A stretch of DNA of 8,541 nt from Deltaproteobacteria bacterium (GTDB taxonomy: Bacteria > Desulfobacterota > Anaeroferrophillalia > Anaeroferrophillales > Tharpellaceae). The stretch spans positions 1 to 8,541 of the forward strand of contig JAUVDU010000050.1 of assembly GCA_030595135.1 (NCBI GenBank), in the 5' to 3' direction. Every line of letters starts with the position of its first letter. Position 1 is the stretch's first letter. Shown here one piece after another: positions 1 to 6,802 of the stretch. The notes under the pieces are model-generated. The model saw only the letters and a list, made by a program, of their open reading frames with translations, had not been told where the DNA came from and did not search any database. The translations under genes and the position numbers were made by a program.

Positions 1-374
1 GGTCGGAAATGTTCACCATCAGTAATTTTATGTGAAAATTCATCTGGTCTCGCCCACTCCCACCCCATCGGCAACTCAAACGGCTTTTCATCCTCACTAA
101 TCTCAGGTAGTTTTTTCTGTTTTTTGATTTTGCCTTCTTTAATCAGCCGGGCTTTCTCTTGGGCGATTTTTTCCAACAAGACGCTTGCGGGTTCGTCGCT
201 GGAGTCTTGGGGGACGAGTTTGCCCCGGACGGCGAGTTCTAAAATCAGTTCGCGGAGTTTTTTGATGCCATGCGGGCTTTGATTTGATTTTTTACCCCGG
301 CCGCGGCCGCCTTTGGCTTTTGGAGTTTGGGCGCTGGCCCAGATGTCAAGATGTTCGGTTAGCAAGTTTACCAT
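1..374 (-). CDS. hsdS: Type I restriction-modification specificity subunit HsdS (N-terminal 124 residues; cut by window edge)
   Basis: HsdS provides the target-recognition domains that tell the HsdM2HsdS methylase and the HsdR-containing nuclease which bipartite DNA site to bind. Translating the minus strand from the ATG at 374 gives an open frame of 124 codons running off the left edge. It begins MVNLLTEHLDIWASA, then a basic Gly/Arg/Lys stretch, then GIKKLRELILELAVRGKLVPQ (about residues 36-56), a Lys/Glu-rich helix, and PFELPMGWEWARPDE leading to ITDGEH at the end. This is the characteristic N-terminus of EcoAI-type HsdS before the first target-recognition domain. The start lies 2 nt after the hsdM stop. 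A G-run at 387-391 is only a poor ribosome site, so translation is probably coupled to hsdM. Both recognition domains are outside the window, so the DNA target and gene integrity cannot be judged. Confidence 0.9.
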   Translation of the reverse strand, partial: MVNLLTEHLDIWASAQTPKAKGGRGRGKKSNQSPHGIKKLRELILELAVRGKLVPQDSSDEPASVLLEKIAQEKARLIKEGKIKKQKKLPEISEDEKPFELPMGWEWARPDEFSHKITDGEHFR

Positions 375-376
375 TT

Positions 377-1858
377 CTAGGCTGCGCCCCCGCCGTTCAG
401 GGCCTCGGCCAGGATGGTTTTGAGCTGGTCGCGGAGGCCGGAGATCTCTTTTTGCTGTTTGGCGTATTTTTTGAGAAGCTCGTCGGGATCGTGGTTGATC
501 TGCTCGCCGACGTGCGGGTTTTTGATATCGAGGTTGTAGTTGCGGGCTTTGATCTCGTCGATGGTGACTTTCCAGGCCTGTTCGGTCTCTTTCCGGGCGG
601 CAAAGCCGTCGGCTTCGCTGCCCCACCAGTCGATTTCGGTTTGGAATTCCTCAAAACGCATGGGCTTGGTTTTATTGTAGCTTTTAGCGCCTTCCGGGTA
701 GGGGTGTTCGTAATACCAGATCGCTTTGGTGGGTTCGCCTTTGGTGAAAAAGAGGAGGTTGGTTTTGATGCCGGTATAGGGGTTAAAAACGCCGTTGGGC
801 AACGGAACCATAGTGTGCAGGTTGCACTCGGTCAGGAGCTTCTCTTTGAGCCGGGTTTTCATACCTTCGCCAAAGAAAAAACCGTCGGGGAGAACGACGG
901 CGGCGCGACCCTGGTCTTTTAGTCGGTGAATAATCAGGGTCATAAAGAGATCGGCGGTTTCGCGGGTGCGCAACGTCGCTGGAAAGTTGTTTTCGATACC
1001 GTCCTCTTCCATGCCGCCAAAGGGCGGGTTGGTGACGATAATGTTGACGCGGTCTTTGTTGGTATAGTCGCGCAAGGGCCGGCTCAACGTGTTGTCATGC
1101 TTGATATTGGTAGGGGTGTCAATATTATGCAGGATCATGTTGGTAACACAGAGCATATGGGGCAGAGATTTTTTCTCGACCCCTTGGAGGGAGGCTTGCA
1201 GGATCTCTTCATCCTCAGCCGTTTTGACATAGTGTTTACGTTTATGATCGATGGTGCAGGTCAGAAAACCACCGGTGCCACAGGCCGGATCGAGAACGGT
1301 TTCGGCTAATTGCGGGTCGACCCGATTAACGATAAATTGGGTCACGGCGCGGGGCGTGTAGAACTCTCCGGCATTGCCGGCGCTTTGCAGGTCTTTAAGA
1401 ATCTGTTCGTAGATGTTGCCGAACGTATGGCGGTCTTGCTGGGTATTGAAATCGATCTCACAGATTTTGTTGATCACCTGGCGCATCAGGGTGCCGGATT
1501 TCATGTAGTTGTAGGCGTCTTCAAAGAGGTCGCGGACGACCAGAGCCCGCTGGCCGTCCGGGCCTTGGGTGTTGAGTTTATTCTTTAACGTCGGAAAAAG
1601 CTGGAGGTTGACAAAATCGGCAAGCTCTTCACCAGTCATGCCTTCCGGATCTTGAGCCCAGGCCCGCCAGCGCAGATGTCCGGGCAGCGGGGATTTATAG
1701 TCATCTTCAAGAAGTTCGAGCTCGGCTTCCCGATCGTCAAAGATTTTAAGAAAAAACATCCAGACCAGTTGGCTGATACGCTGGGCGTCACCGTCGACAC
1801 CAACATCTTTGCGCATTATGTCTTGAATGGATTTTATGATGCCGGAAACGTTACTCAT
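377..1858 (-). CDS. hsdM: Type I restriction-modification DNA methyltransferase subunit HsdM
   Basis: This is the N6-adenine DNA methyltransferase subunit; with HsdS it methylates the host's recognition sites, using S-adenosylmethionine. The protein has 493 residues, normal for EcoAI/EcoEI-like HsdM. It has an N-terminal helical HsdM domain (about 1-140), then GEFYTPR (164-170), the SAM-binding motif I DPACGTGGFL (190-199) and catalytic motif IV NPPFGG (277-282, the N/D-PP-Y/F motif of N6-adenine enzymes). The C-terminal part carries a Lys/Glu-rich helix (about 455-485), probably used for subunit contact. The ATG at 1858 shares ATGA with the hsdR stop. A GGAG at 1867-1870, 8 nt upstream, supports this start. 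No frameshift or missing motif is visible, so the enzyme should be active. Confidence 0.97.
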   Translation of the reverse strand: MSNVSGIIKSIQDIMRKDVGVDGDAQRISQLVWMFFLKIFDDREAELELLEDDYKSPLPGHLRWRAWAQDPEGMTGEELADFVNLQLFPTLKNKLNTQGPDGQRALVVRDLFEDAYNYMKSGTLMRQVINKICEIDFNTQQDRHTFGNIYEQILKDLQSAGNAGEFYTPRAVTQFIVNRVDPQLAETVLDPACGTGGFLTCTIDHKRKHYVKTAEDEEILQASLQGVEKKSLPHMLCVTNMILHNIDTPTNIKHDNTLSRPLRDYTNKDRVNIIVTNPPFGGMEEDGIENNFPATLRTRETADLFMTLIIHRLKDQGRAAVVLPDGFFFGEGMKTRLKEKLLTECNLHTMVPLPNGVFNPYTGIKTNLLFFTKGEPTKAIWYYEHPYPEGAKSYNKTKPMRFEEFQTEIDWWGSEADGFAARKETEQAWKVTIDEIKARNYNLDIKNPHVGEQINHDPDELLKKYAKQQKEISGLRDQLKTILAEALNGGGAA

Positions 1859-4209
1859 GCAGTCTGCTCCAGATTGAAAAGTTCTTGTTCGAGCTCTTGG
1901 ATTGCGTTTTCATAGTTGGTTTTACTGCCAAAGAGCTGGTTGATAATCTCCATGGGCGTACCCATGTCAGTGAAGGGTTTAAGTTTAAGGACTTTGGCAT
2001 TTTCCAGAGTACCGACACCTTCATCAGCGTATTTATCAAGCAAGGCATTTAAGACCGCTCTTGCAGGCTCGCCATATTTGGTGAAATAGTTGCGCTTTTT
2101 AACCTTGTCGGCCCGCTCTTTACGGGTCAGCGGGGGCTGATCGTACGCTATATGACAAATAAGATCAAAAGCACCGTACTCCGAGCCAACGATTTCGGCA
2201 AGATTGTCCAAGATGATGCCGTGTTCTTCAAGCAATTCGATAATTGCCTGTTTTTTCTCGGCGCTGTTCCAACGCCGAAGAAATTCATCGAGTGAAGCAA
2301 ACTCGGTTTTTATCTGCTTACGCGTAAAATCACGGTAGGATTCGGTAATCAGATTGCCATCCGGGCCGATGTATTCAATCCGTTCGGCCACGATGCGGGC
2401 CGAAACTCCACTGACAATAAATTTATATGTGCCCCCGTCGTCAACATCACCGCCATCAATATCATCATCGTCTGCACCAGGTTCCGGATCAGGGGGCACG
2501 GGAGGATCGTTAGGGCCGGGTTCGTAAATAATCACCGGTTCCCCATCAAAATCGGGATCGCGAAAAAGTTCGGTGGCTTTCTTGAAATCGATAATCGTAA
2601 AGTAGAATTTATTGTGCTCTTCTTCAATGCGGGTGCCGCGTCCGATGATCTGTTTGAACGTGGTCATTGAGTTGATAGTTTTATCGAGAACAATAAGCTT
2701 ACAGGTTTTGGCATCAATACCGGTGGTTAAGAGTTCCGAGGTGGTGACAATGACGGGGAATTTGCTCTCGGGGTCGATAAAATTATCGAGCTCGGCCTTG
2801 CCTTCAACACTATCGCCGGTGATGCGCATAACGTATTTGGGATTATCGATAGCGAGTTGGCCTGCGGCATTAACTATGGCTGAGCGCATCCGTTCGGCAT
2901 GGTCGATATCTTCGCAAAAAATAATGGTCTTGGCATAAGGGTCGGTCGCCTTAAGAAATTGCATAACGCGTCCCGCAACCAGTTTTGTCCGCTGATTGAG
3001 CACCAGAATACGATCCATATCTTTTTGATTGTAGGTGCGGTCGTCGATTTCCCGACCGAGATCATCGGTCATACCGGAAGGCGGCGTCCAGCCATAGAGA
3101 TCTTTATCGATATCAATGCGAATTACTTTGTAGGGTGCGAGAAAACCATCTTCAATCCCCTGTTTCAGACTGTAAGTGTAAACCGGATCGCCAAAATAGG
3201 TGAGGTTGGAGACATATTTGGTCTCTTTAGGCGTGGCCGTCATGCCCAGCTGGATAGCGCCGGAGAAATATTCAAGGATTTCGCGCCAGGCGGAATCCTC
3301 GGCCGCACTGCCCCGGTGGCACTCGTCGATAATAATCATATCGAAGAAATCAGGGGAGACGTTTTTGAAGATTTTATCTTCTGCGGCGGGCCCGGTGATA
3401 GCTTGATAGAGGGCCAGATGGATTTCGTAGGCGGGATCAATTTTGCGGTTTTTGACCTTGGCCATGACCGAGCCAAAGGGCTTAAAATCATTGACCAGGG
3501 TTTGATCTGCCAAAATATTCCGATCAACCAAAAAGAGCACTCGCCGAACCGCTTTGGCTTTCCAGAGCCGCCAGATGATTTGAAAGGTGGTGTAGGTTTT
3601 GCCGGTTCCGGTAGCCATAACCAGCAACAACCGCTTTTGCCCTTTGGCAACCGCTTCAATAACCCGATTAATCGCCTCGACTTGGTAATAGCGCGGCTCC
3701 TTGCCGGAGCTGTCTGAATGATACGGTTGCAAAACCAGCTCTTCCGGCGCATTTTCGATGCCACGATATGATTTGTAACGTTGCCAGAGGATTTGGGGCG
3801 GCGGGAATTGATCAAGCGGAAATTGGGTTTCGATCTTTTCTGCAGCGGCGGGAACTTTATTGTGTGCGGCAAAGGCCTCACCATTTGAGCTGAAGGCACT
3901 TGGTACTACTAATATTTCAGCATACCCCAACGCCTGTTGCAAACCGTGGCTAACGCTGTGATTATTGCTCTTGGCTTCAACAACGGCGAGCGGAACCCCG
4001 ATCACCCAAGAGAGAACATAGTCGGCAAATTTCTTCTTTTTCTTATTCCGCGTTGAGATGTTGCCCCGGACAACAATGGGGCCGGGCGTCAGCGTCACCT
4101 CACGCCGGATCTGGCTTGATTGATCCCAACCCGCATCTTTGATTGCCGGGGTGATGAAGAGATCGCAGATATCGGTTTCGCTAAGATCTTGCTTATTGAT
4201 TGTGGGCAA
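1855..4209 (-). CDS. hsdR: Type I restriction endonuclease/translocase subunit HsdR
   Basis: HsdR is the ATP-driven DNA translocase and nuclease that cuts DNA unmethylated at HsdS-specified sites. It has 784 residues, typical of the EcoAI/EcoEI group. An N-terminal PD-(D/E)xK nuclease shows D63, E78-A-K80 and a QxxxY motif (QALGY, 92-96). The superfamily 2 helicase core follows: Walker A ATGTGKT (199-205), DECH box (295-298), motif III TATP (324-327) and motif VI QIIGRGTR (520-527). A Pro/Asp/Gly-rich linker (about 564-593) leads to a C-terminal helical region resembling the EcoEI_R C-terminal domain. The start is TTG at 4209, with AGAGG at 4216-4220 six nt upstream; an in-frame TAG at 4219-4221 excludes any earlier start and no ATG lies nearby. 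All nuclease and helicase motifs are intact. It is the first gene of the hsd operon, 94 nt after the mazF-like gene. Confidence 0.97.
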   Translation of the reverse strand: MPTINKQDLSETDICDLFITPAIKDAGWDQSSQIRREVTLTPGPIVVRGNISTRNKKKKKFADYVLSWVIGVPLAVVEAKSNNHSVSHGLQQALGYAEILVVPSAFSSNGEAFAAHNKVPAAAEKIETQFPLDQFPPPQILWQRYKSYRGIENAPEELVLQPYHSDSSGKEPRYYQVEAINRVIEAVAKGQKRLLLVMATGTGKTYTTFQIIWRLWKAKAVRRVLFLVDRNILADQTLVNDFKPFGSVMAKVKNRKIDPAYEIHLALYQAITGPAAEDKIFKNVSPDFFDMIIIDECHRGSAAEDSAWREILEYFSGAIQLGMTATPKETKYVSNLTYFGDPVYTYSLKQGIEDGFLAPYKVIRIDIDKDLYGWTPPSGMTDDLGREIDDRTYNQKDMDRILVLNQRTKLVAGRVMQFLKATDPYAKTIIFCEDIDHAERMRSAIVNAAGQLAIDNPKYVMRITGDSVEGKAELDNFIDPESKFPVIVTTSELLTTGIDAKTCKLIVLDKTINSMTTFKQIIGRGTRIEEEHNKFYFTIIDFKKATELFRDPDFDGEPVIIYEPGPNDPPVPPDPEPGADDDDIDGGDVDDGGTYKFIVSGVSARIVAERIEYIGPDGNLITESYRDFTRKQIKTEFASLDEFLRRWNSAEKKQAIIELLEEHGIILDNLAEIVGSEYGAFDLICHIAYDQPPLTRKERADKVKKRNYFTKYGEPARAVLNALLDKYADEGVGTLENAKVLKLKPFTDMGTPMEIINQLFGSKTNYENAIQELEQELFNLEQTA

Positions 4210-4215
4210 AAGAAA

Positions 4216-4220
4216 CCTCT
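4216..4220 (-). promoter_or_regulatory. Ribosome-binding site supporting the TTG start of hsdR
   Basis: AGAGG on the minus strand lies six nt before the TTG at 4209. Because an in-frame TAG overlaps this site (4219-4221), TTG is the only plausible initiator that keeps the full N-terminal nuclease domain. Confidence 0.75.
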
Positions 4221-4303
4221 ATGAACATTTCACTGAATCTGAAGCCGAAAAATGGGCAAAACAATAATCTTCCAGCTAAACTCTGGATAGGAACTTTTCA
4301 TTG

Positions 4304-4657
4304 CTATAACTCTCTCGGCTCAATCAACAACTGGAATCCTGAAAGTATTTCCTGGATTCTTTCACTGTTGACTTGGCCTATTTTTTCGCAAAGATCATTT
4401 TTGTCTACGGTGTAAATTTGGGTAATATTTACAACGCTCTTTTGGGAAAGATTGGCTTCGCCTTTTTTTAATACGACATTGCCGGGCGATAACCCCCTTT
4501 TCAAATTGGAAGTAAGAGAACACATTACAACCGTATTAATTTTACTCGAATTAAACAGGTTGTTTTGAATAACAATATGTGGATGCCGATATCCCGGTTC
4601 TGAGCCACTCGGTTCTCCGAGATCTACCCAATAGATATCCCCTTGCTTAATTACCAT
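4304..4657 (-). CDS. MazF/PemK-family toxin (probable mRNA endoribonuclease)
   Basis: Members of this family are sequence-specific, ribosome-independent RNases that stop growth when the antitoxin is lost. The 117-residue protein has the usual length and fold signature: IKQGDIYWVDLG (3-14), GSEPGYRHPHIVIQNN (18-33), CSLTSNL (46-52) and a C-terminal part around SVVNITQIYTVDK (74-86). Compared by eye with Bacillus MazF, T49 matches the catalytic Thr. The position of the catalytic Arg (before Pro26) is occupied by His25, with Arg24 next to it, as in a 'GYRHPH' subgroup I recall from memory. The ATG at 4657 lies inside the end of the antitoxin gene (7-nt overlap, different frame), with a purine-rich GAGAAAGAG (4660-4668) just upstream, which points to translational coupling. 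Family assignment is firm; cleavage specificity cannot be read from sequence. Confidence 0.93.
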   Translation of the reverse strand: MVIKQGDIYWVDLGEPSGSEPGYRHPHIVIQNNLFNSSKINTVVMCSLTSNLKRGLSPGNVVLKKGEANLSQKSVVNITQIYTVDKNDLCEKIGQVNSERIQEILSGFQLLIEPREL

Positions 4658-4911
4658 GGCTCTTTCTCAAGATTTTTGCGCTGCTTTTTTCGCACTTTCT
4701 CATGAACTTTAATCTCTTCAGCATCGGGTTGGTCACTGAAAGCGTTGTTTATTTGAAAACGTAGATTTTGATTCTCCCTTTTTTTTATAAACTCTTGGAT
4801 CGCCATGACAAACAACTTACTCCTCGAAACCTGCAGCTCGCCCGCCAACTTATTCACCTCTTTAAACAGTTCTTCTTGTATCGATATGGCTGTTTTGACA
4901 CTGGTAGCCAT
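4651..4911 (-). CDS. Ribbon-helix-helix antitoxin (MazE-like) paired with the MazF-family toxin
   Basis: This gene encodes the probable antitoxin and autorepressor. The 86-residue protein has an N-terminal ribbon-helix-helix DNA-binding segment (VKTAISIQEELFKEVNKLAG, about 5-24, followed by VSRSKLFVMAIQEFIKKR to about residue 45) and a charged, probably flexible C-terminal tail (about 50-86, rich in Lys and Glu), which in this family wraps the toxin. The frame is open to an ATG at 4932, but that reading would translate the ribosome-binding site. The ATG at 4911 has a full AAGGAGG (4918-4924) six nt upstream, and MATSVKTAIS is the expected RHH N-terminus, so 4911 is chosen. The stop at 4651 lies within the toxin gene's first codons. 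Such antitoxins usually repress their own promoter alone and more strongly in complex with toxin; a candidate operator lies just upstream. Confidence 0.9.
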   Translation of the reverse strand: MATSVKTAISIQEELFKEVNKLAGELQVSRSKLFVMAIQEFIKKRENQNLRFQINNAFSDQPDAEEIKVHEKVRKKQRKNLEKEPW

Positions 4912-4917
4912 AATGAA

Positions 4918-4924
4918 CCTCCTT
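4918..4924 (-). promoter_or_regulatory. Ribosome-binding site deciding the antitoxin start
   Basis: The minus strand reads AAGGAGG here, six nt before the ATG at 4911. It is the strongest Shine-Dalgarno match in the window and rules against the longer frame starting at 4932, in which it would be read as Arg-Arg codons. Confidence 0.85.
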
Positions 4925-4941
4925 ATCAACAATGATTACTA

Positions 4942-4958
4942 CCATAGCGACAGTATGG
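4942..4958. promoter_or_regulatory. Candidate antitoxin operator (inverted repeat over the -10 box)
   Basis: CCATA (4942-4946) and TATGG (4954-4958) form an inverted repeat with a 7-nt centre covering the -10 box and start site of the TA promoter. A repressor bound here would block RNA polymerase, as expected for RHH antitoxin autoregulation. The arms are only 5 bp, so chance cannot be excluded. Confidence 0.4.
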
Positions 4959-4980
4959 CTTATTGTTATACCTATGTCAA
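4952..4980 (-). promoter_or_regulatory. Sigma-70-type promoter of the toxin-antitoxin operon
   Basis: On the minus strand a perfect -35 TTGACA (4975-4980) is followed by 17 nt and CATACT (4952-4957; 4 of 6 matches to TATAAT). Transcription would begin near 4945, giving a leader of about 35 nt that contains the AAGGAGG ribosome site of the antitoxin gene. Position, spacing and the strong -35 make this the best promoter candidate in the window. It could also read into hsdR. Confidence 0.75.
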
Positions 4981-5056
4981 TACTAAATATCTTATCTGTG
5001 GTGTTTTGCATGGGCCTTGATTTGAGAAAAAAATTGCTACTCTCGGACAGGCTCCT

Positions 5057-5073
5057 GGCGACATTTAGTCGCC
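5057..5073. terminator. GC-rich hairpin after the engB/radical SAM operon (possible terminator)
   Basis: GGCGAC (5057-5062) and GTCGCC (5068-5073) form a perfect 6-bp stem around a 5-nt loop; CCTG (5054-5057) and CAGG (5077-5080) can flank it. It lies between the radical SAM stop (5144) and the TA promoter, so a role in ending or insulating the upstream operon is plausible. On the minus strand the next T-run (complement of A7 at 5027-5033) is about 24 nt away, so it is not a textbook Rho-independent terminator. Confidence 0.35.
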
Positions 5074-5082
5074 TTACAGGTT

Positions 5083-5108
5083 ATTTTCTTGTTTTTTAAC
5101 AAGAAAAT
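5083..5108. terminator. AT-rich 11-bp perfect palindrome with 4-nt loop (possible terminator)
   Basis: ATTTTCTTGTT (5083-5093) pairs exactly with AACAAGAAAAT (5098-5108) around TTTT. It lies 36 nt downstream of the radical SAM stop codon on the minus strand. The stem is AT-rich and lacks a U-tract directly after it, so it may be a weak terminator, an mRNA 3'-end stabiliser or a protein-binding palindrome. Confidence 0.4.
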
Positions 5109-5143
5109 GTTCTGATAAGAGCACTTATTTGCGGGCCTTGCAG

Positions 5144-6790
5144 TTATTTTGGGATTGCGGGAGTAATTCCCGCATTAGATGCGGACAGGTATTTACGATA
5201 TTCGCGCAGTAGATAGTCTGGAGACGTGGTTTGAGAGATGAAATCCCAGGGCAGGGGTGAGGCGGAATCCAGGGCGGCAAGTTTTTCGGAATTTTTGGCG
5301 AGTATTTTTTTCAGATAGCTGGTCTGACCGCCGGAATGGGCGGCAAGATCGATTAAAATGGGTGCCAGCTCCGGGCCGCCGCGACTGAGCAGGGCCTGCC
5401 AGCCGGCATTTACCGGACTTTCCATCTCGATCTCAATGCCGCCGGGGCGGCGCAGTTCTCGGGCGAGAAATTTCTGTTTTTTCTTCAATTCGTTGATCGG
5501 GGCAAACGGAGCCCATTGCATCGGTGTGTGGGGTTTGGGCACAAAAGGGTTGATACTGACGTTCAAGGCGATATTGAGTTGAGGCCGGGAGCGAGCGGCC
5601 AGCATCACTTTTTTTATCTCTTTAACGAGCTCGACAATGGCCTCAATATCAGCTTGCGTCTCTTGCGGCAGACCGATCAGAAAATAGAGTTTCAGACGAC
5701 CAATCCCGGCCGCCGCCATGCGCGCCGCCTGGGCCAGGATAACCTCCTCAGATAAACCTTTGCGTATAGCCTGGCGCAAACGTTCCGACCCCGCCTCCGG
5801 GGCGATCGTAATCGATTTAACCCCGCCGTCCTGCAATAGTTCCAGCAGACGATCATCAATCGTGTCGATCCTTAAAGAAGAGAAACTGAATAAAAATCCC
5901 TCCTCAACCAGCCACGAACAGAGGCTGGTAAGATCAGGATAGTCGCCCAAAGCTGACCCCACAAGACCGACTTTTTTTAAACCGAGTTCGGCTCCATCCC
6001 GAATTGCTTGCTTTACACAATCTAAGGATCGATTACGAAAAGGACGGTAAACAAAACCGGCCGCGCAAAACCGGCATCCACGAGGACATCCGCGATTTAC
6101 TTCAACCAGGAGCGTGTCGGCAAAGACCTGGGTTCCGGCCCCGGCAATAAAGGTACGCGGGACAAAATCATTAATCTCGGCCCGAGGCAGCGTTATATTT
6201 TGTCTGACCGGAAACTCGGCCAAGAGAAAACCGGGCACTTGAGCCAATTTTTCGAGCAGATTTTGACGATTTTGATCCTGATTTTCAATTAAAGCATCAA
6301 TCAAGAGGGGGATCTGCGACTCCCCTTCACCGAGTAAAAAACCATCGACTAAGGGGAAAAGAGGCAATGGATTAATGAAAGTGGTAACCCCGCCAACCAG
6401 AACCAGAGGTTGATCTTTTGTCCGATCTTTAGCCAGCGGAGCCAATCCTGCCTGCTCCAACAAGGTTACCAGATTGAGATAATCACGCTCAAACGAAATA
6501 GAGAAGATAATCACGCCGGTTTCCGCTACCGGGCGGCGGCTCTCTTGGGTCAGGAGCGCGGGCGACGCCTCGGATTGCAACCCCGCCGGCAATCTCTCCG
6601 GCAGATAAAAACGCTCGGCAACCACCCGAGGATCCCGGTTTAAGAGATGATAGATAGTCTGAAAACCAAGATTACTCAGGGCCAGGGCATAGCTGTTGGG
6701 ATAACCCAACGCAATCGGAAAACGCCCGCCCCAATTTTTGTGGACGGCACCTTTTTCCAGACTTAATCCACTCTCTTCTTTACGCCCCAT
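5144..6790 (-). CDS. Radical SAM protein with B12-binding-like N-terminal domain, function unknown
   Basis: This 548-residue protein contains a radical SAM core with the [4Fe-4S]-binding CX3CX2C motif at C235, C239 and C242 (NRGCPRGCRFCAAG). Downstream are features common in the COG1032-type group: a strand/loop with GSALGDYPD (about 278-286), IAPEAGSERLRQAIRKG (about 329-345) and FLIGLPQET (370-378). Residues about 20-160 resemble the Rossmann-like N-terminal domain of B12-dependent radical SAM enzymes, including VGGVTTFINPLPLFPLVDGF and GEGE (132-157). The cobalamin-ligand DxHxxG motif is not visible, so cobalamin binding is doubtful. The substrate is unknown. The ATG at 6790 lies 12 nt after the engB stop with only a weak ribosome site (GATGG region), so co-transcription and coupling with engB are likely. 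No signal peptide or membrane segment is seen; it should be cytosolic. Confidence 0.9.
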   Translation of the reverse strand: MGRKEESGLSLEKGAVHKNWGGRFPIALGYPNSYALALSNLGFQTIYHLLNRDPRVVAERFYLPERLPAGLQSEASPALLTQESRRPVAETGVIIFSISFERDYLNLVTLLEQAGLAPLAKDRTKDQPLVLVGGVTTFINPLPLFPLVDGFLLGEGESQIPLLIDALIENQDQNRQNLLEKLAQVPGFLLAEFPVRQNITLPRAEINDFVPRTFIAGAGTQVFADTLLVEVNRGCPRGCRFCAAGFVYRPFRNRSLDCVKQAIRDGAELGLKKVGLVGSALGDYPDLTSLCSWLVEEGFLFSFSSLRIDTIDDRLLELLQDGGVKSITIAPEAGSERLRQAIRKGLSEEVILAQAARMAAAGIGRLKLYFLIGLPQETQADIEAIVELVKEIKKVMLAARSRPQLNIALNVSINPFVPKPHTPMQWAPFAPINELKKKQKFLARELRRPGGIEIEMESPVNAGWQALLSRGGPELAPILIDLAAHSGGQTSYLKKILAKNSEKLAALDSASPLPWDFISQTTSPDYLLREYRKYLSASNAGITPAIPK

Positions 6791-6802
6791 TATTTTTTGC
6801 CA

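Noticed and set aside
284..1915. Several plus-strand open frames (284-922, 926-1309, 1310-1588, 1652-1915)
   Set aside because: They are antisense to hsdM, which has full catalytic motifs; no independent start signals or domains are seen.
2612..3899. Open frames antisense to or frame-shifted within hsdR, including 2899-3717 plus and 3336-3899 minus
   Set aside because: hsdR has continuous helicase and nuclease motifs through this region; these frames are shadows.
4271..4287. Small stem TCCAG/CTGGA after the toxin gene as a terminator
   Set aside because: Only 5 bp, a 7-nt loop and no clean U-tract; too weak to call.
4200..4415. Plus-strand 71-residue frame across the mazF/hsdR gap
   Set aside because: It mostly overlaps the toxin gene on the opposite strand and shows no domain or ribosome site.
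4651..4932. Longer antitoxin starting at the ATG at 4932
   Set aside because: The extra residues are the translated Shine-Dalgarno site; the ATG at 4911 has AAGGAGG at ideal spacing.
5358..6643. Plus-strand frames inside the radical SAM gene
   Set aside because: Antisense shadows of a gene with clear cluster and barrel motifs.
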